Both the position numbers and the translations under genes were made by a program. A model generated the notes under the pieces. It saw only the letters and a list, made by a program, of their open reading frames with translations, made no database searches and was not told the DNA's origin. Positions 1 through 6,050 of a stretch of 10,024 nucleotides of DNA are shown one piece after another. The stretch comes from Clostridiales bacterium (GTDB lineage: Bacteria; Bacillota; Clostridia; Christensenellales; Aristaeellaceae), in contig SFOF01000066.1 of NCBI GenBank assembly GCA_004552515.1, positions 1 to 10,024 on the forward strand. Reading direction: 5' to 3'. Numbering within the stretch: the first letter of the stretch is position 1; every line of letters begins with the position of its first letter.

Positions 1-1818
1 GTCAACAAAAAGCCGCTGATATTCTATTATCTGGTGGCGATGGGCGTGCTGCTGCTGCTCAACTGGCTGCTGTTCCCCAGCCTGCTCACGCAGCAGATCA
101 GCGAGGTGGACTACGGCACGTTCCTGACGATGCTGGAGGAAAAGAAGATCTCGCAGGTCGAGGTGGAGAGCGATGTGATCTACTTCCTCGACAACGCCGA
201 GGAGCCGAATATCTATCAGACGGCGACGTTCAACGACCCCGATCTGGTGAACCGCCTGAAGGATTCCGGCTGCAAGTTCGGCGAGGTCAAGGCGAAGGAA
301 ATGTCGCCCATCATGAGCTTCCTCATGACGTGGGTGCTGCCCATCGTGATCTTTGCGGTGGTCGGACAGCTTGTCTCCCGCGCGTTGATCAAGAAGATGG
401 GCGGCGTGGGCGCGAACGCCATGTCCTTCGGCAAGAGCAACGCCAAGATGTACGTCGCCTCGGAAACCGGCATCAAGTTCAAGGACGTGGCCGGCGAGGA
501 CGAGGCCAAGGAGGCGCTGCAGGAGATCGTCGACTTCCTGCACAATCCCGACAAGTACAGGCAGATCGGCGCGAAGATGCCCAAGGGCGCGCTGCTCGTG
601 GGCCCGCCCGGCACCGGCAAGACGCTGCTGGCCAAGGCGGTCGCGGGCGAGGCCAACGTGCCGTTCTTCTCGATTTCCGGCTCGGAATTCGTTGAGATGT
701 TCGTCGGCATGGGCGCGGCCAAGGTGCGCGATCTGTTCAAGCAGGCCAATGAAAAGGCGCCCTGCATCGTCTTTATCGACGAGATCGACACCATTGGCAA
801 GAAGCGCGACGGCGGCGGCTTCTCCGGCAACGACGAGCGCGAGCAGACGCTCAACCAGCTGCTCACCGAGATGGACGGCTTCGACGGCTCAAAGGGCGTG
901 GTGATACTGGCCGCGACCAACCGCCCCGAGTCGCTCGATCCGGCGCTGCTGCGTCCCGGCCGATTCGACCGGCGCGTGCCCGTCGAGCTGCCCGACCTGC
1001 AAGGCCGCGAGGCGATCCTCCGCGTCCACGCCGCCAAGGTGAAGATGGATCCGAACGTGGATTTCGGCGCGATTGCGCGCGCGGCATCCGGCGCGTCCGG
1101 CGCGGAGCTGGCCAACATGATCAACGAGGCCGCTTTGCGCGCCGTGCGTCAGGGCCGGCAGAGCGTCAATCAGTCCGACCTCGAGGAAAGCATCGAGGTG
1201 GTCGTGGCCGGCTATCAGAAGAAGAACAAGATTCTCTCCGACAAGGAGCGGCTGATCGTGTCCTATCATGAGATCGGACACGCGCTGGTGGCGGCGCTGC
1301 AAACGCACTCCGCGCCGGTGACCAAGATCACCATCGTGCCGCGTACCTCGGGCGCGCTGGGCTACACCATGCAGGTGGACGAGGGCGAGCGCAATCTGCT
1401 GAGCAAGGACGAGCTGCTCGACCGCATCGCGACGTTCACGGGCGGCCGTGCGGCGGAGGAGCTGGTGTTCAACTCGATCACGACCGGCGCGGCGAACGAC
1501 ATCGAGCAGGCCACGAAGCTGGCGCGCGCGCTGATCACGCGCTACGGCATGAGCGAGGAATTCGGCATGGTGGCGCTGGAGACGACGCAGAACCAGTATC
1601 TGGGCGGCGACACGTCGCTCAGCTGCGCGCCGGATACCGCCGCGAAGATCGACGAGCAGGTCGTCGATCTGGTCAAGGAGCGCTACAAGCACGCCTGCGC
1701 GCTCCTGAGCACGCACATGACCGAGCTGCACGCGCTGGCCAAGTTCCTCAACGAGAAGGAAACCATCACCGGCGACGAATTCATGCACATCCTCTCCACA
1801 GTCGGCAGCGCCGGCTGA
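1..1818 (+). CDS. ftsH: ATP-dependent zinc metalloprotease FtsH (5' end just outside the window)
   Basis: FtsH is a membrane-anchored hexameric AAA+ protease that unfolds and degrades misassembled membrane proteins and some regulators. The reading frame is open from base 1 (VNKKPLIFYY...), so the true start lies just upstream and probably only one or a few codons are missing; the internal ATG at 34 would cut into the first membrane helix. Numbering from the first visible codon: membrane segment about 5-29, short extracytoplasmic domain about 30-100, second membrane segment about 104-125, Walker A GPPGTGKT 201-208, Walker B IVFIDEID 256-263, second region of homology with arginine fingers (RPGRFDRR, 318-325), zinc site HEIGH 423-427, and third zinc ligand probably D500. 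HEIGH replaces the common HEAGH, but both histidines and the catalytic glutamate are kept. The length of about 605 residues is normal, with only a short C-terminal tail. A terminator follows. Identity is certain from family motifs. Confidence 0.97.
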   Translation, partial: VNKKPLIFYYLVAMGVLLLLNWLLFPSLLTQQISEVDYGTFLTMLEEKKISQVEVESDVIYFLDNAEEPNIYQTATFNDPDLVNRLKDSGCKFGEVKAKEMSPIMSFLMTWVLPIVIFAVVGQLVSRALIKKMGGVGANAMSFGKSNAKMYVASETGIKFKDVAGEDEAKEALQEIVDFLHNPDKYRQIGAKMPKGALLVGPPGTGKTLLAKAVAGEANVPFFSISGSEFVEMFVGMGAAKVRDLFKQANEKAPCIVFIDEIDTIGKKRDGGGFSGNDEREQTLNQLLTEMDGFDGSKGVVILAATNRPESLDPALLRPGRFDRRVPVELPDLQGREAILRVHAAKVKMDPNVDFGAIARAASGASGAELANMINEAALRAVRQGRQSVNQSDLEESIEVVVAGYQKKNKILSDKERLIVSYHEIGHALVAALQTHSAPVTKITIVPRTSGALGYTMQVDEGERNLLSKDELLDRIATFTGGRAAEELVFNSITTGAANDIEQATKLARALITRYGMSEEFGMVALETTQNQYLGGDTSLSCAPDTAAKIDEQVVDLVKERYKHACALLSTHMTELHALAKFLNEKETITGDEFMHILSTVGSAG

Positions 1819-1903
1819 CGCACCGCTTCGCACACGCGCCCCGGCGGCTGCGCCGCTTCCACATATTCCGCGCAAAGCAGGAAAACCTGGCGCTATACAG
1901 CCC

Positions 1904-1946
1904 GACCCGTCCGGCCTCCGCATATCAGCGCCGGACGGGTCTTTTT
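1904..1946 (+). terminator. Rho-independent terminator of ftsH
   Basis: A perfect 12-bp inverted repeat (1904-1915 with 1930-1941) has a 14-nt loop and is followed at once by TTTTTG-type sequence at 1942-1947. It lies 86 nt after the ftsH stop codon, so ftsH transcription very likely ends here and upp is transcribed separately. Confidence 0.9.
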
Positions 1947-1956
1947 GTGCAGATGG

Positions 1957-2100
1957 GCGGCGGGACGATGTTCCGCGCTGGCGAGGCGGTGGGATAGCGG
2001 GCTTTATGTGTGCGTGAATTGCGGGCCGGCGAGGTGCTGCGTCCCGCCGGTTATAGCTCCGGCAGAGGCGTTTGTGCGCGCGGGGGCTGGTCTGCGGGGC
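1957..2100 (+). repeat. Dispersed intergenic repeat, copy 1 (144 bp)
   Basis: This stretch aligns without any gap to 4778-4921 in the same orientation. I count 27 mismatches in 144 positions, about 81% identity. The best-kept parts are the first 24 bases and a run identical in both copies at 2067-2089 (G-rich, GCGCGCGGGGG core). No reading frame is kept open in both copies: each frame open in one copy that I checked is stopped in the other, which argues for a non-coding element. It sits 10 bp after the ftsH terminator T-run and ends about 75 bp before the upp promoter. Inside it, CCGGCG (2026-2031), CGCCGG (2045-2050) and CCGGC (2059-2063) can pair in two mutually exclusive ways. Confidence 0.85.
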
Positions 2101-2175
2101 GATGCCTGGCTTCGATCAGCGGCGCCGGCACAGCACGCTGCCCGCTGAATTTAACGTATTGTTTTGGCGCGGGGG

Positions 2176-2204
2176 TTGAAATGCGGCGGCGAAAGGAGTA
2201 CAAT
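2176..2204 (+). promoter_or_regulatory. Sigma-A type promoter of upp
   Basis: TTGAAA (2176-2181) and TACAAT (2199-2204) are separated by exactly 17 bases. Each box is one base away from the consensus. Transcription would start near 2211, giving a leader of about 40 nt before the upp ATG. That is too short for an upstream attenuator of the PyrR type in front of the gene. Confidence 0.8.
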
Positions 2205-2251
2205 AATGTAAAATGCCGAAGTGGGGCATAAACGAGTGGAGGAGAAAAACA

Positions 2252-2881
2252 ATGGGTAAACTGTATGTGTTCGACCATCCGCTGATTCAACACAAGCTGT
2301 CCATCATGCGCAAGAAGGAAACCGGCTCGAAGGAATTCCGCGAGCTGCTCAATGAGATCGGTATGCTCATGGCCTATGAGGTCACGCGCGATCTGCCGCT
2401 CAGGGACGTCGAAATCGAAACGCCCATCTGCAAATGCACAACCAAAATGCTCGCCGGCCGCAAGCTGGGTGTCGTGCCGATCCTGCGCGCGGGCCTCGGC
2501 ATGGTCGATGGCATTCTGAGCCTCGTCCCCGCTGCCAAGGTCGGTCACATCGGCCTCTATCGTGATCCGGAAACCAAACAGCCCGTCGAATACTATTGCA
2601 AGCTGCCCACCGACGCGAGCGAGCGCCTGCTCATCGTCGTCGATCCCATGCTCGCCACCGGCGGCTCCTCCATCGCGGCCATACAGTTCCTCAAGGACCG
2701 CGGCTGCAAGAACATTCGCCTGATGTGCCTCATTGGCGCGCCCGAGGGCATCACCGCCGTGCAGGCCGCCCATCCCGACGTCGATATCTACATCGCCGCC
2801 GTGGACGAGTGCCTGAACGAGCACGCCTACATCATCCCCGGCCTGGGCGATGCGGGCGACCGCCTCTTCGGCACCAAGTAA
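2252..2881 (+). CDS. upp: Uracil phosphoribosyltransferase
   Basis: The enzyme joins uracil and PRPP to give UMP and pyrophosphate, the cytoplasmic uracil-salvage reaction. The protein has 209 residues, the usual family length (E. coli Upp has 208). The PRPP-binding loop of type I phosphoribosyltransferases is VVDPMLATGGSS at 129-140. The conserved VPILRAGLGMVDG segment lies at about 75-87. The C-terminal uracil-binding stretch YIIPGLGDAGDR spans 193-204. The ATG at 2252 is chosen because GGAGGAG (2238-2244) lies 7 nt upstream and the protein then begins MGKLYVFDHP, as expected for the family; an earlier in-frame start at 2213 would add 13 atypical residues and remove the leader. It has its own promoter and terminator, so it is monocistronic. 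No uracil permease gene (uraA/pyrP) is adjacent. Confidence 0.97.
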   Translation: MGKLYVFDHPLIQHKLSIMRKKETGSKEFRELLNEIGMLMAYEVTRDLPLRDVEIETPICKCTTKMLAGRKLGVVPILRAGLGMVDGILSLVPAAKVGHIGLYRDPETKQPVEYYCKLPTDASERLLIVVDPMLATGGSSIAAIQFLKDRGCKNIRLMCLIGAPEGITAVQAAHPDVDIYIAAVDECLNEHAYIIPGLGDAGDRLFGTK

Positions 2882-2897
2882 TATCGCTTCCATATCC

Positions 2898-2936
2898 CGC
2901 CCGTCGGAGCATTCGCTTTTCCGGCGGGCGTTTTTT
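2898..2936 (+). terminator. Rho-independent terminator of upp
   Basis: A 10-bp stem (2898-2907 with 2921-2930, one G-U pair) has a 13-nt loop and is followed by TTTTTT at 2931-2936. It begins 16 nt after the upp stop codon. Confidence 0.9.
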
Positions 2937-3323
2937 GCGCGCCCCAACGGCGCACTGAAGCCGTGAAAAGCGCTCGTCCCATGCGGATCCCTCAAAAAGT
3001 CGCCGGATTGCACGGGATAAACGGCGCAATCGCGCCCATGTCCCGCGGAGGAAACGAACGCCCCGCGCGGGCGACGGCTTCTCTTCTGCAACGCCGCCAT
3101 GAAAAGGAGAGCGGTCATTCCGCTTGCCGAAGCAATTCTCCGTTGAGCGTTTTCTCGCTTTCAGACAGACGGATTACGCCATGAAAAATCTCACCCTCAG
3201 GACGCCATCCCCAAAACCGCCGGATTGCGCGCCTGCTCCTCTTCCAATCGCCCGCGCCGCGATCATCGCCGTTATTTAGTATGGATTTCATATTGCCGGA
3301 AATGCAAACGCGCGTAAAAGCCG
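2937..3323 (+). other. Gene-free spacer upstream of the MATE gene
   Basis: No reading frame here has a ribosome binding site together with plausible protein features. The only structure seen is a pair of related hairpin-like stretches: GATTGC (3006-3011) with GCAATC (3026-3031), and GATTG (3223-3227) with CAATC (3245-3249). Each begins with the same CGCCGGATTGC sequence (3001-3011 and 3218-3228), so they look like two diverged copies of a small palindromic motif. Confidence 0.45.
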
Positions 3324-3329
3324 TATAAT
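3324..3329 (+). promoter_or_regulatory. -10 box of a likely MATE-gene promoter
   Basis: TATAAT is a perfect -10 consensus and lies 64 bp before the chosen MATE start. At 16-18 bp spacing there is no good -35 box (AATGCA at 3301-3306), and the TTGCCG at 3293-3298 is 25 bp away, which is too far. If used, the promoter is weak or needs an activator. The leader would be about 58 nt. Confidence 0.5.
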
Positions 3330-3393
3330 AGGATTGTACGTTCCGCGCGGGTTTGCGCGCATGAAATATTACTTTCGGAGGGCTGTAAGGGCC

Positions 3394-4773
3394 ATGCAAA
3401 AGGAAGCTCGAAAAAACGATTTTTCACAGGGCAATATCCCCTCGACCATCGCGCGGATGGCCGTGCCGCTGATCGCCGCGCAGCTGATCAACGTGCTCTA
3501 CAGCGTGGTTGACCGCATCTACATCGCGCGGATCCCGCACGTCGGCCTGACCGTGCTGGCGGGCGTGGGGCTGACGTTCCCCATCGTGACGCTGATCTCC
3601 GCGTTCACGGCGCTGGCGGGGCAGGGCGGCGCGCCGCTGTTCTCGATGGCGCGCGGCGAGGGGCAGGACGAGCGCGCGGGCCGCATCATGGGCAATTCGA
3701 TGCTGATGCTGCTCTTCTTCGCCGTATTCTGCACGCTTGCGGGCTATCTGGTCAAGACGCCGCTTTTGCGTCTCTTCGGCGCGAGCGACGACACGCTGCC
3801 CTACGCGCAGGATTATCTCAACGTCTATCTGCTCGGCACGCCGTTCGTCATGGCGGCGCTGGGCATGAACCCGTTCATCAACGCGCAGGGCTTCACGCGC
3901 GTGGGCATGATGAGCGTGCTCATCGGCGCGCTGACCAACGTGGCGCTCGATCCGCTGTTCATATTCGTCTTTAACATGGGCGTGAAGGGCGCGGCGGTGG
4001 CGACGATCATATCGCAGGCGCTGAGCGCGGCTTGGACGCTCGCTTTCCTGACGGGCAGGCGCTCGCTGATCCGGCTGCGGCTCTCGCTGATGAAGCCGGA
4101 TTTTCCCCTGATGGGCAGGATTGCGTCGCTGGGCCTGTCCAGCTGCACGATGAGCGTGACGGAGAGCCTGGTGCAGGCGGTGTGCAACGCCAGCCTCGGC
4201 CAGGCGGGCGGCGACGTCTACATCACGGTCATGACCATCATCAACTCGATTCGGCAGATCATCATGATGCCCATTCAGGGCTTCTCGCAGGCGGCCGCGC
4301 CGGTAATGAGCTATAATTACGGCGCAAAGCGAATGGATCGCGTGCGGACGTGCTTCCGCGTGCAGGTTGTGGTCGCGTTCACGCTTTCGCTGATCGCCTG
4401 GGCGCTGGCGCAGCTGGCGCCGCGGCTGCTGATCCAGCTCTTTAACGGCGGCGACGAGCTGATGAATGTGGCCGTGCCGGCGGTGCGGCTGTATTTTGCG
4501 ACATTTATATTCATGTTCATGCAGTCCTCCGGCCAGCACAGCTTCGTCGCGCTGGGCAAGGCGCGGCGGGCGATGTTCTTCTCGCTGCTGCGCAAGGCGT
4601 TCATCGTCGCCCCGCTGGCGGTGATCCTGCCGCGGTTCATGGGGCCGTGGGGTGTCTTTACCGCTGAGGCCATATCCGACGTGGTCGGCTCGTCCGCGTG
4701 CTTTGTTACGTTCATGCTCACCGTCTGGCGCACGGAGCTTTCGAGCGCGGCCGGGCGCAGGCTCGCCGAATAA
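3394..4773 (+). CDS. MATE-family multidrug/metabolite efflux transporter
   Basis: Proteins of this family are inner-membrane Na+ or H+ antiporters that export drugs and other organic compounds; the substrate here cannot be told. The protein of 459 residues is almost wholly hydrophobic, with about 12 membrane segments in two similar halves. The N-half holds the typical VLYSVVDRIYIARI...GLTVLAGVGLTFPI region and the GQGGAPLFSMARGEG loop. The C-half holds the matching PIQGFSQAAAPVMSYNYGAKR segment. These motifs resemble the MepA/DinF-like branch. I chose ATG 3394 because GGAGG (3377-3381) lies 12 nt upstream and the protein then begins with a short charged leader before the first helix. ATG 3361 and TTG 3334 are in frame but have no ribosome binding site. 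No strong terminator lies directly after the stop; a dispersed repeat begins 4 bp later. No adjacent MarR-type regulator is seen. Confidence 0.93.
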   Translation: MQKEARKNDFSQGNIPSTIARMAVPLIAAQLINVLYSVVDRIYIARIPHVGLTVLAGVGLTFPIVTLISAFTALAGQGGAPLFSMARGEGQDERAGRIMGNSMLMLLFFAVFCTLAGYLVKTPLLRLFGASDDTLPYAQDYLNVYLLGTPFVMAALGMNPFINAQGFTRVGMMSVLIGALTNVALDPLFIFVFNMGVKGAAVATIISQALSAAWTLAFLTGRRSLIRLRLSLMKPDFPLMGRIASLGLSSCTMSVTESLVQAVCNASLGQAGGDVYITVMTIINSIRQIIMMPIQGFSQAAAPVMSYNYGAKRMDRVRTCFRVQVVVAFTLSLIAWALAQLAPRLLIQLFNGGDELMNVAVPAVRLYFATFIFMFMQSSGQHSFVALGKARRAMFFSLLRKAFIVAPLAVILPRFMGPWGVFTAEAISDVVGSSACFVTFMLTVWRTELSSAAGRRLAE

Positions 4774-4777
4774 GAGC

Positions 4778-4921
4778 GCGGCGGGGCGATGTTCCGCGCT
4801 GACGCGAAGAAGCGATATTGGGCTTTATATGTGAGTGAATCGTGCGCCGGCGAAAGGTTGCGTTTGGCCGGTTTTAGCTCCGGCCGGGGCGTTTGTGCGC
4901 GCGGGGGCTGTTCTGCGCGGC
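4778..4921 (+). repeat. Dispersed intergenic repeat, copy 2 (144 bp)
   Basis: This is the second copy of the element at 1957-2100, gapless and about 81% identical, starting 4 bp after the MATE stop codon. The internal hairpin is kept and even longer here: GGCCGG (4866-4871) pairs with CCGGCC (4880-4885), against 5 bp in copy 1. The alternative partner CCGGC is at 4847-4851. The frame open through copy 1 meets a TGA in this copy, so a shared protein is unlikely. Because no terminator intervenes, MATE transcripts should run into it. Confidence 0.85.
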
Positions 4922-4950
4922 ATGAGGGGGCTGTCGCGGCGGCGGGTTTC

Positions 4951-4976
4951 CTCGCAGGCACGAGCATATTTTTTTT
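4951..4976 (+). terminator. Weak candidate terminator for the MATE transcript
   Basis: A short CTCG/CGAG stem (4951-4954 with 4961-4964, 6-nt loop) is followed by CATA and then eight T residues (4969-4976). The stem is only 4 bp, so this is a poor intrinsic terminator, but it holds the only long T-run downstream of the MATE gene on this strand. Confidence 0.25.
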
Positions 4977-5172
4977 CGATTGTGGCAAGTCTGCCGGCTC
5001 GGCTTTCCCCTCGGGAAATGTGCCGCACGGGGACGGCGAATGAGGATTTTTCCACCGCGCGCCGCGGTGTTGTATTCCGTTTGAAACGCGCAGATGTTTG
5101 AACGGCTGACGCGGCAATTTGCGTTCGTCTTAAACCTGCCATATGGTTCTCCCGGTGTGTTTTGCGCTTGAA
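4977..5172. other. Spacer without recognisable gene
   Basis: I see no gene here. A perfect GC hairpin CACCGCG/CGCGGTG (5053-5059 with 5063-5069, 3-nt loop) is present, but no T-run follows it on either strand. Confidence 0.4.
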
Positions 5173-5388
5173 TCACGCCTGTCATGCGTTTCTATTGCGG
5201 TGTTTTATGTTTGATCACGCCTGCTGTTTGCCGCATAGCGCCAAACAGAACGGCTTGCGGGATGTTGCGTTCCTATTCCGCCGTGGGTCGGGATCGCTGG
5301 TAGCGCGTTCTCGAATTGTCGATATGGTTATCGAACTTTGTCGGTTCACTTCGGGCTTGTACGTTTCTTTATGGCGATCCCGACGGAG
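5173..5388. repeat. Long direct repeat, copy 1 (216 bp)
   Basis: This block is repeated at 5461-5676 with an exact offset of 288 bp, no gaps and only five mismatches by my count (about 98% identity). Its GC content is about 53% by hand count, clearly below the neighbouring genes, which suggests foreign origin. A 204-codon frame runs through both copies because 288 is a multiple of 3. However, four of the five differences change the amino acid (D/N, G/R, L/P, V/I), so that frame shows no sign of selection. An internal inverted repeat CTGTTTG/CAAACAG lies at 5224-5230 and 5242-5248. Confidence 0.92.
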
Positions 5389-5460
5389 GGACGAGGGGAC
5401 GCGGAGAACGGAGTCGGCGGCACGAGGGGGGCGCTTTTGCGTGAACGTTTTGTCTTCGGT

Positions 5461-5676
5461 TCACGCCTGTCATGCGTTTCTATTGCGGTGTTTTATGTTC
5501 GATCACGCCTGCTGTTTGCCGCATAGCGCCAAACAGAACGGCTTGCGGAATGTTGCGTTCCTATTCCGCCGTGGGTCGAGATCGCCGATAGCGCGTTCTC
5601 GAATTGTCGATATGGTTATCGAACTTTGTCGGTTCACTTCGGGCTTGTACGTTTCTTTATGGCGATCCCGACGGAG
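5461..5676. repeat. Long direct repeat, copy 2 (216 bp)
   Basis: This is the second copy of 5173-5388. The two copies are separated by 72 bp. Sequence after each copy is also related (a purine-rich stretch, then GGAGAACGGAGT, then a T-rich GCG...TTTTGCG stretch), so the original unit was probably the full 288 bp. Copy 2 carries a longer purine-rich insert. Near-identity points to recent duplication. Confidence 0.92.
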
Positions 5677-5735
5677 AACGAAGGGGACGGAGGGACGCGG
5701 AGAGGACGAGGGGGGACGGAGAACGGAGTTGACGG
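5671..5735 (+). repeat. Purine-rich short-period tract
   Basis: Almost every base on the plus strand is G or A, interrupted by single C residues in a GGACG/ACGGAG pattern. A shorter version lies at 5382-5415 after repeat copy 1. The length difference between the two looks like slippage expansion of short GGACGGAG/GGACGAGG units. Confidence 0.6.
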
Positions 5736-5799
5736 CGTGGCGTGGGCGCGTTTTTGCGCAGGCGCATTGGCCTTGATATGTTTTTACGCGGGGAGAACG

Positions 5800-5820
5800 T
5801 TGGGGGCTGCGCGCCCCCAA
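5800..5820. repeat. Compact GC hairpin
   Basis: A perfect 8-bp inverted repeat, TTGGGGGC (5800-5807) and GCCCCCAA (5813-5820), has a 5-nt loop. It has no T-run on either side, so it is not a standard terminator. It lies 7 bp from a second hairpin at 5828-5850, and the two probably belong to one element. Confidence 0.7.
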
Positions 5821-5827
5821 ACCTGCG

Positions 5828-5850
5828 CCAAGGAGTCATTGACTCCCTGG
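5828..5850. repeat. Second compact hairpin of the pair
   Basis: CCAAGGAGTC (5828-5837) and GACTCCCTGG (5841-5850) pair over 10 positions with one mismatch and a 3-nt loop. On the minus strand this hairpin overlaps the end of a 32-codon ORF. Confidence 0.65.
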
Positions 5851-5934
5851 ACTCTCTTCATTTGATTCGCGGCGTGGGTGCTTTTTGCCAAACGCCGCAA
5901 TAATTGCTATCATCAACTTAATGCTCTTTCGCAT
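5836..5934 (-). CDS. Doubtful 32-codon ORF, unknown function
   Basis: The frame encodes 32 residues, beginning MRKSIKLMIAIIAAFGKKH and ending ESPGSQ. It has a short hydrophobic stretch (about residues 6-15) between basic residues, followed by a charged polar tail, so a small membrane-associated peptide is possible. There is no clear ribosome binding site before the ATG at 5934. A weak promoter-like pair (TTGGAC at 5969-5974, TATACC at 5946-5951, 17 bp apart on the minus strand) would give an almost leaderless message. The start codon lies 12 bp from the long hairpin at 5947-6003, and the stop lies inside the hairpin at 5828-5850. Codon use is A/T-richer than in its neighbours. It may be a real small protein of a mobile repeat or chance; I favour neither strongly. 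Confidence 0.25.
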   Translation of the reverse strand: MRKSIKLMIAIIAAFGKKHPRRESNEESPGSQ

Positions 5935-5946
5935 CGCAGCACCCAG

Positions 5947-6003
5947 GTATACGGCACGACCTGCCCGAGTCCAATTTATGCTCGGGCAGGTCGTGCTGTA
6001 TAC
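5947..6003. repeat. Long perfect-arm hairpin (23-bp arms) downstream of the phosphodiesterase gene
   Basis: Arms 5947-5969 and 5981-6003 pair over 23 positions with a single non-Watson-Crick position and an 11-nt A/T-rich loop. It lies 47 bp beyond the phosphodiesterase stop codon (minus strand). There is no T-run on either strand, so it is not a typical intrinsic terminator. It could protect a 3' end, block read-through from the converging MATE side, or be an extragenic palindrome. Confidence 0.85.
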
Positions 6004-6050
6004 ATCTAACATTTCTCGCTTTGCGCGGCAGCAACTGGAATCGGAACAGC

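Noticed and set aside
216..1124. Long minus-strand frames inside ftsH, and similar ones inside the MATE, epimerase and YlbJ-like genes
   Set aside because: They are antisense shadows produced by GC-rich third codon positions and show no family motifs.
1945..2148. A 67-codon frame in dispersed repeat copy 1 with a similar peptide encoded in copy 2
   Set aside because: The matching frame in copy 2 is stopped by TGA, and the other similar frames are stopped in copy 1, so there is no common protein.
5053..5069. GC hairpin preceded by TTTTT as a possible terminator
   Set aside because: The T-run is on the 5' side of the hairpin on the plus strand, and on the minus strand it reads as A residues, so it has no terminator polarity.
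5162..5776. A 204-codon plus-strand frame across both long direct repeats, giving a protein with two 96-residue repeats
   Set aside because: It starts at a TTG without a ribosome binding site, the composition is unlike a folded protein, and four of the five differences between repeats change the amino acid.
4778..6003. CRISPR array, insertion sequence or phage remnant
   Set aside because: There are no short regularly spaced direct repeats, no transposase or integrase motifs and no terminal inverted repeats bounding the block.
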